Both the position numbers and the translations under genes were made by a program. Positions 49,227 to 52,744 of a stretch of 52,744 nt of DNA are shown piece by piece (position 1 is the first letter of the stretch; every line of letters begins with the position of its first letter). Source of the stretch: an uncultured Oscillospiraceae bacterium (GTDB lineage: Bacteria; Bacillota; Clostridia; Oscillospirales; Oscillospiraceae); NCBI GenBank assembly GCA_947632005.1, contig CANRNU010000015.1, positions 1 to 52,744 on the forward strand. The letters run 5' to 3'. The notes under the pieces were generated by a model, which did not search any database, had not been told where the DNA came from, and was given only the letters and a program-made list of their open reading frames with translations.

Positions 49227-50480
49227 ATGAGCATATGGCGAGTACAGGGCGGATATCCCCTGGAGGGCAGTCTGACCATCCAGGGCGCCAAAAACGCGGT
49301 GCTGCCTGTCTTGGCGGCGACCATCCTGACAGGGAGCAGGACCGAGCTGACGAACGTACCGGATCTGCGGGATGTGGAGGCGTCGCTGAACGTCCTGCGG
49401 CGTCTCGGGTGCACGGTCCAGCGTCAGGACGACGTGGTGACGGTGGACTCCGGGGGCCTGACGGACTTTTACATACCCCGGGAGCTCACCGGACAGATGC
49501 GCTCGTCGGTGATCTTTCTGGGCGCGGTCCTGGCCCGCTGCGGACAGGCGCGCATCGCCATGCCGGGGGGCTGCGAGCTGGGACCGCGGCCGGTGGACCT
49601 GCACCTGGCTGCCATGAGGGCCCTGGGCGCGGAGGTGTCCACTGAGAATGGGGAGATCGTCTGCCGGGCGGACGGCCTGACCGGCGGCGCCGTAGAGCTG
49701 GCGCTGCCCAGCGTGGGCGCCACGGAAAACGCCATGATCGCCGCCTGCGCCGCCCGGGGGACCACTGTGATCACCGGCGCGGCCCGGGAACCGGAGATCG
49801 TGGAGCTGCAGGGCTTTTTGCGGGCGCTGGGCGCGGAGATGGAGGGCGCGGGTTCCTCTGTGATCACCGTGCGCGGGTTTTCCCCCGCGGAGCGCGTGGG
49901 CTGGCGGGTCATGCCGGACCGCATCGCCGCCGCCACCATGCTGTGCGCCTGTGCCTCGGCGGGCGGCCAGGTAGAGCTGCGGGGCGTGGACCCGGACCAC
50001 ATACAAAGCGTCTCGGATGTTTTGGCGGCCATGGGCGCGGACGTGCGCGCCGGAACGAGGCGCGTCAGCATCCGCTGTGACGGGCGCCTTCGGGCCGGCG
50101 GGACCATCGTGACCGGTCCCTATCCCGGCTTTCCCACCGACGCCCAGCCGCTGATGATGGCCGCCAGCCTGAAGGCGGATGGGACCACGGTGTTCGTGGA
50201 GAATATCTTCTCCTGCCGCTACCGGCAGGCGGCGCAGATGGTCCGCATGGGCGCGGACATAGATGTGTCCGGCCGGAGGGCCGTCGTGCGGGGCGTGGCA
50301 CGCCTGCACGGCGCGGAGGTCCTGGCCGAGGACCTGCGGGGCGGGGCGGCGCTCATCATCGCCGGCCTGGGCGCAGAGGGACAGACCGTCATTATGGACC
50401 GGGGCCATGTGGCCCGGGGATACGAGGGATTGGACAGGGCGCTGACCGCCCTTGGCGCACAGATCGAGTTTGTAAAGTGA
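49227..50480 (+). CDS. murA: UDP-N-acetylglucosamine 1-carboxyvinyltransferase
   Basis: A 417-residue EPSP-synthase-fold enzyme for the first committed step of peptidoglycan synthesis (enolpyruvyl transfer from PEP). KNAVLPVLAA (about 22-31) gives the catalytic Lys-Asn. The PEP-loop cysteine is present in MPGGCELGPRPVDLHL (about 112-127), so fosfomycin sensitivity is expected from the family. YPGFPTDAQPLMMAA (about 299-313) follows. The 75 bases between murG and murA contain GGAGGG before ATG 49227. Firmicutes often have a second murA elsewhere. Confidence 0.96.
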   Translation: MSIWRVQGGYPLEGSLTIQGAKNAVLPVLAATILTGSRTELTNVPDLRDVEASLNVLRRLGCTVQRQDDVVTVDSGGLTDFYIPRELTGQMRSSVIFLGAVLARCGQARIAMPGGCELGPRPVDLHLAAMRALGAEVSTENGEIVCRADGLTGGAVELALPSVGATENAMIAACAARGTTVITGAAREPEIVELQGFLRALGAEMEGAGSSVITVRGFSPAERVGWRVMPDRIAAATMLCACASAGGQVELRGVDPDHIQSVSDVLAAMGADVRAGTRRVSIRCDGRLRAGGTIVTGPYPGFPTDAQPLMMAASLKADGTTVFVENIFSCRYRQAAQMVRMGADIDVSGRRAVVRGVARLHGAEVLAEDLRGGAALIIAGLGAEGQTVIMDRGHVARGYEGLDRALTALGAQIEFVK

Positions 50481-50491
50481 GGTAGAGACCA

Positions 50492-51250
50492 TTGGCCAGA
50501 AGAGACCGCTACGGTGCGGCGCGAAAGAAAAAGAGCAGGAGCGCGTTTTTTGCGCCGCTGTCATTTTTGCTGGTATGCGTCGCGGTGGTGTTCGGCATGG
50601 GCGTGTTCTTCCGCGTGCAGACCATCGAGGTGGAGGGCGCGGAGGGCTATACCCCCGAGGAGATCATCGAGGCCTCCGGCATCGACGTGGGCGACAACCT
50701 GTTTTTCATCAACCGGGCCTCCGCGGCCACCCGCATCTACTCCCGGCTGCCCCGGGTGGAGGTGGCCGACGTGGAGCCCCAGCTGCCCAACCGCCTCGTT
50801 ATCCATGTGAAGGAGAGCTATGCTCTGGCCTATGTGCAGCAGGAGGGGACGTACTGGGTGCTCACCGGCAACTGTAAGCTCCTGCAGACGGCCACGCCCG
50901 ATGAACTGGTGGGCCTGATCCAGGTGTTCAACATCGCCCCGACGGAGCCGGAGGCCGGAAAGGCCATGACCGTGGCGGAGGAGGACAGCCTGAAGCTCGC
51001 CTATCTGCAGAGCCTGCTCAGCGCCATCGAGGACCTGGATATGGTCCAGGACGTGGCGCAGCTGGACATGTCCAACCCGGCCAACCCCACCTTTCAGTAT
51101 AAGAACCGGTTCGTGGTGCGCATGGGTTCCAACGACAACACGGACTATAAGCTGCGGATGCTCCTGAGCAGCATGCCCCAGTTCGGGGAGCAGGAAACAG
51201 GTACCATAAATCTGTCCGACGGCGTCACTGTACGGTTCACTCCCAACTGA
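50492..51250 (+). CDS. divIB: Cell division protein FtsQ/DivIB
   Basis: A 252-residue bitopic division protein: basic cytosolic tail (1-19), transmembrane helix (about 20-41), POTRA domain (about 43-115, TIEVEGAEGYTPEEIIEASGIDVGDNLFFIN and the YSRLPRVEVADVEPQLPNRLVIHVKE segment), then the FtsQ/DivIB beta domain. It joins FtsL/DivIC in the divisome. The start is TTG 50492 with GAGGT just after the murA stop. Short for DivIB, but complete. Confidence 0.9.
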   Translation: MARRDRYGAARKKKSRSAFFAPLSFLLVCVAVVFGMGVFFRVQTIEVEGAEGYTPEEIIEASGIDVGDNLFFINRASAATRIYSRLPRVEVADVEPQLPNRLVIHVKESYALAYVQQEGTYWVLTGNCKLLQTATPDELVGLIQVFNIAPTEPEAGKAMTVAEEDSLKLAYLQSLLSAIEDLDMVQDVAQLDMSNPANPTFQYKNRFVVRMGSNDNTDYKLRMLLSSMPQFGEQETGTINLSDGVTVRFTPN

Positions 51251-51307
51251 AAAACGGGAAAACAGAAAAAATTTCTGCCGTTTGACATAATATTTTTAAA
51301 TAAACTA

Positions 51308-51336
51308 TTGACCTAGGCGAAAAATCGTAATAAAAT
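51308..51336 (+). promoter_or_regulatory. Promoter of ftsZ
   Basis: TTGACC (51308-51313), 17 bases, TAAAAT (51331-51336). The 163-base gap before ftsZ and this promoter mean ftsZ can be expressed apart from the dcw transcript. The leader is about 70 bases. Confidence 0.7.
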
Positions 51337-51413
51337 GTAACATATGTAATTGCGCGGGGCGCACTGTGTCCAGTTCAGTGATCCCACATTGGAATACACG
51401 GGAGGCAAAAAAG

Positions 51414-52556
51414 ATGGCAGTACATTCGGTTGAAACCGGCCCTGAAAATGTTGTTACCCTGAAAGTAGTCGGCATCGGCGGCGCCGGCGGCAATGTCGTG
51501 AACAGAATGGTCAGCTCCGGCACCAGCGGCGTGGAGTTCATTGCCGTCAATACGGACAAGCAGGCCCTGAGCATGTCCACGGCGGATACCAAGATCCAGA
51601 TCGGCGAGAAGCTGACCCATGGACAGGGCGCCGGCAGCAATCCCGATGTGGGTGAGAAGGCTGCAGAGGAGAGCCGCAACGAGGTTGCCAAGGCCCTGGA
51701 GGGTACGGATATGGTGTTCATCACCGCCGGCATGGGCGGCGGCACCGGCACCGGCGCGGGCCCTGTGGTGGCGGACATCGCCCGGGAGGCGGGCGTGCTC
51801 ACCGTGGGCGTGGTGACAAAGCCCTTCGGCTTTGAAGGCAAAAAGCGCATGACCCAGGCCATGGCCGGTATCGACTCCCTGCTGGGGAAGGTGGACAGCC
51901 TGCTGGTCATCCCCAATGACCGGCTCAAATATGCCACCGACCAGAAGGTCACCTTTGCCAACGCCTTTGAGATTGCCGACGAGGTCCTGCACGAGGCCGT
52001 CACCAGCATCTCCGGGCTCATCAAGAACACCGGGTTCATCAACTTGGACTTTGCGGACGTTTGCACCATCATGCGGGGCGCCGGCTTTGCCCACATGGGC
52101 GTGGGACATGCCGTCGGCAAGGGCAAGGCGGAGGACGCCGCCCAGATGGCCATTTCCAGCCCCCTGATGGAGACCTCCATCAACGGCGCCCACGGCGTGC
52201 TCATCAACATCACCGGTTCCGAGGATATGGGGCTGGACGATGTGGAGACGGCGGCCAACCTGGTCCAGGCGGCGGCCCATCCCGACGCCAACATCATCTT
52301 CGGCGCCTCCTTTGACAACTCCATGGACGATGAGATCCGTGTCATCGTCATTGCCACCGGCTTTGACGAGGGGACCCAGACGGCCAACGCGGTCTCGACC
52401 AAGGCGACCGCCGCTCCTGCCGGACAGACCCAGTCTGCCGGGGAGCAGGTGTTTACCAAGGCGGAGCAGCCCGCCGAGGAAAAGCGTGCGGTGGAGACCG
52501 AGCCGGAGGAAGAGGACCCCTTCGACAGCATCTTCCGCATCTTCAACTCCAAGTAA
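51414..52556 (+). CDS. ftsZ: Cell division protein FtsZ
   Basis: A 380-residue tubulin-like GTPase that forms the division ring. The GTP-binding G-box [10 protein letters not shown] (about 104-113), the N-terminal [13 protein letters not shown] (about 20-32), the NLDFADV synergy/catalytic loop (about 204-210) and the C-terminal Ala/Glu-rich linker (about 322-362) are typical. The last residues, [13 protein letters not shown], are a variant of the conserved C-terminal peptide. GGAGG lies 8 bases before ATG. No ftsA is adjacent, as is common in this group. Confidence 0.98.
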   Translation: MAVHSVETGPENVVTLKVVGIGGAGGNVVNRMVSSGTSGVEFIAVNTDKQALSMSTADTKIQIGEKLTHGQGAGSNPDVGEKAAEESRNEVAKALEGTDMVFITAGMGGGTGTGAGPVVADIAREAGVLTVGVVTKPFGFEGKKRMTQAMAGIDSLLGKVDSLLVIPNDRLKYATDQKVTFANAFEIADEVLHEAVTSISGLIKNTGFINLDFADVCTIMRGAGFAHMGVGHAVGKGKAEDAAQMAISSPLMETSINGAHGVLINITGSEDMGLDDVETAANLVQAAAHPDANIIFGASFDNSMDDEIRVIVIATGFDEGTQTANAVSTKATAAPAGQTQSAGEQVFTKAEQPAEEKRAVETEPEEEDPFDSIFRIFNSK

Positions 52557-52575
52557 ATTTGACGCTCTGAGCGCT

Positions 52576-52612
52576 GTCCCTGCCTGTTTCCTACAGGCAG
52601 GGACATTTGTTG
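52576..52612 (+). terminator. Terminator after ftsZ
   Basis: A 12-bp perfect stem GTCCCTGCCTGT/ACAGGCAGGGAC (52576-52587, 52593-52604) with a 5-base loop, followed by ATTTGTTG. Confidence 0.82.
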
Positions 52613-52621
52613 TAGAGCGAA

Positions 52622-52744
52622 AACCACGGGCTATGCCCGTGGTTCAAAAAAGGCTAAGCCTATAAGTAGAAAAGATAAACCTCCAATGTTAAGATGGAAA
52701 AGGTTTGCCGACCGGAATCCAAAATAACAGAGGAGGAATATCGT
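52622..52744 (+). mobile_element. Probable left end of an IS200/IS605-type element (cut by the window edge)
   Basis: A 10-bp perfect hairpin AACCACGGGC-TAT-GCCCGTGGTT (52622-52644), like the terminal recognition hairpins of IS200/IS605 elements, is followed by AGGCTAAGCCT and by a leader of about 80 bases that ends in a strong AGAGGAGGAATATCGT ribosome site at the very edge. A gene should start at the next base. The transposase itself is outside the window, so this is inference from the hairpin plus leader. Confidence 0.5.

Noticed and set aside
1-52744. CRISPR arrays, tRNA or rRNA genes
   Set aside because: No regularly spaced direct repeats and no cloverleaf or rRNA-like conserved stretch was recognised on either strand, within the limits of reading by eye.

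Overview
The window looks like a chromosomal segment of a GC-rich, low-redundancy Firmicute of the class Clostridia, most likely family Oscillospiraceae (the Flavonifractor / Intestinimonas / Lawsonibacter group). This rests on coding style (GC-rich third positions, strong GGAGG ribosome sites, TTGACA/TATAAT promoters), on IreB, EndoA and SpoVD-type proteins, on a MurE of the meso-diaminopimelate type, and on the gene content of a fructosamine-degrading locus like the one known from Intestinimonas. The genus is inference. No rRNA, tRNA or CRISPR array was seen.

Left part (1-10.7 kb): a minus-strand gluQRS-galK-galT set (galT runs off the left edge), a divergent pgsA, a MATE exporter with a consensus promoter, a large sortase-type surface protein with four InlB-like repeats, and an orphan peptide-type binding lipoprotein coupled to an aminotransferase.

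Centre-left (10.8-23.1 kb) is the most interesting region. A nine-gene plus-strand operon (14.3-23.1 kb) holds a SIS deglycase, a sugar ABC importer without its ATPase, three FrlC-like epimerases in a row, a second SIS deglycase and a FrlD-like kinase. A divergent GntR/UTRA regulator and a fourth, separately promoted epimerase (followed by a second MATE exporter) lie to its left. A 20-bp perfect palindrome lies between the -35 and -10 boxes of the operon, and an ATTACAT motif recurs at the regulator and fourth-epimerase promoters. I read this as an expanded fructoselysine/glucoselysine-type (Amadori/Heyns product) catabolic system: import, epimerisation to a common ketosamine, 6-phosphorylation, then deglycation to hexose 6-phosphate and amino acid.

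Centre (23.2-32.8 kb): ireB, pheT and pheS on the minus strand; a 194-bp MITE-like element built of tandem small hairpins; then nnr - lipoprotein - alr - ndoA (EndoA toxin with no antitoxin gene, and a leader that can hide its ribosome site), a small unknown gene and pdp. A highly structured intergenic element separates pdp from the next block.

Right-centre (33-38.5 kb): a complete dipeptide/oligopeptide ABC importer on the minus strand (binding protein, two permeases, two ATPases), then a YgjP-like metalloprotease that may be translated from a leaderless mRNA, and a YfcE phosphodiesterase.

Right (40-52.6 kb): the division and cell wall (dcw) cluster mraZ-rsmH-ftsL-spoVD-murE-mraY-spoVE-murG-murA-divIB-ftsZ, with MraZ operator repeats at its promoter, but without murF and murD. 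The right edge carries what looks like the left end of an IS200/IS605-type element.
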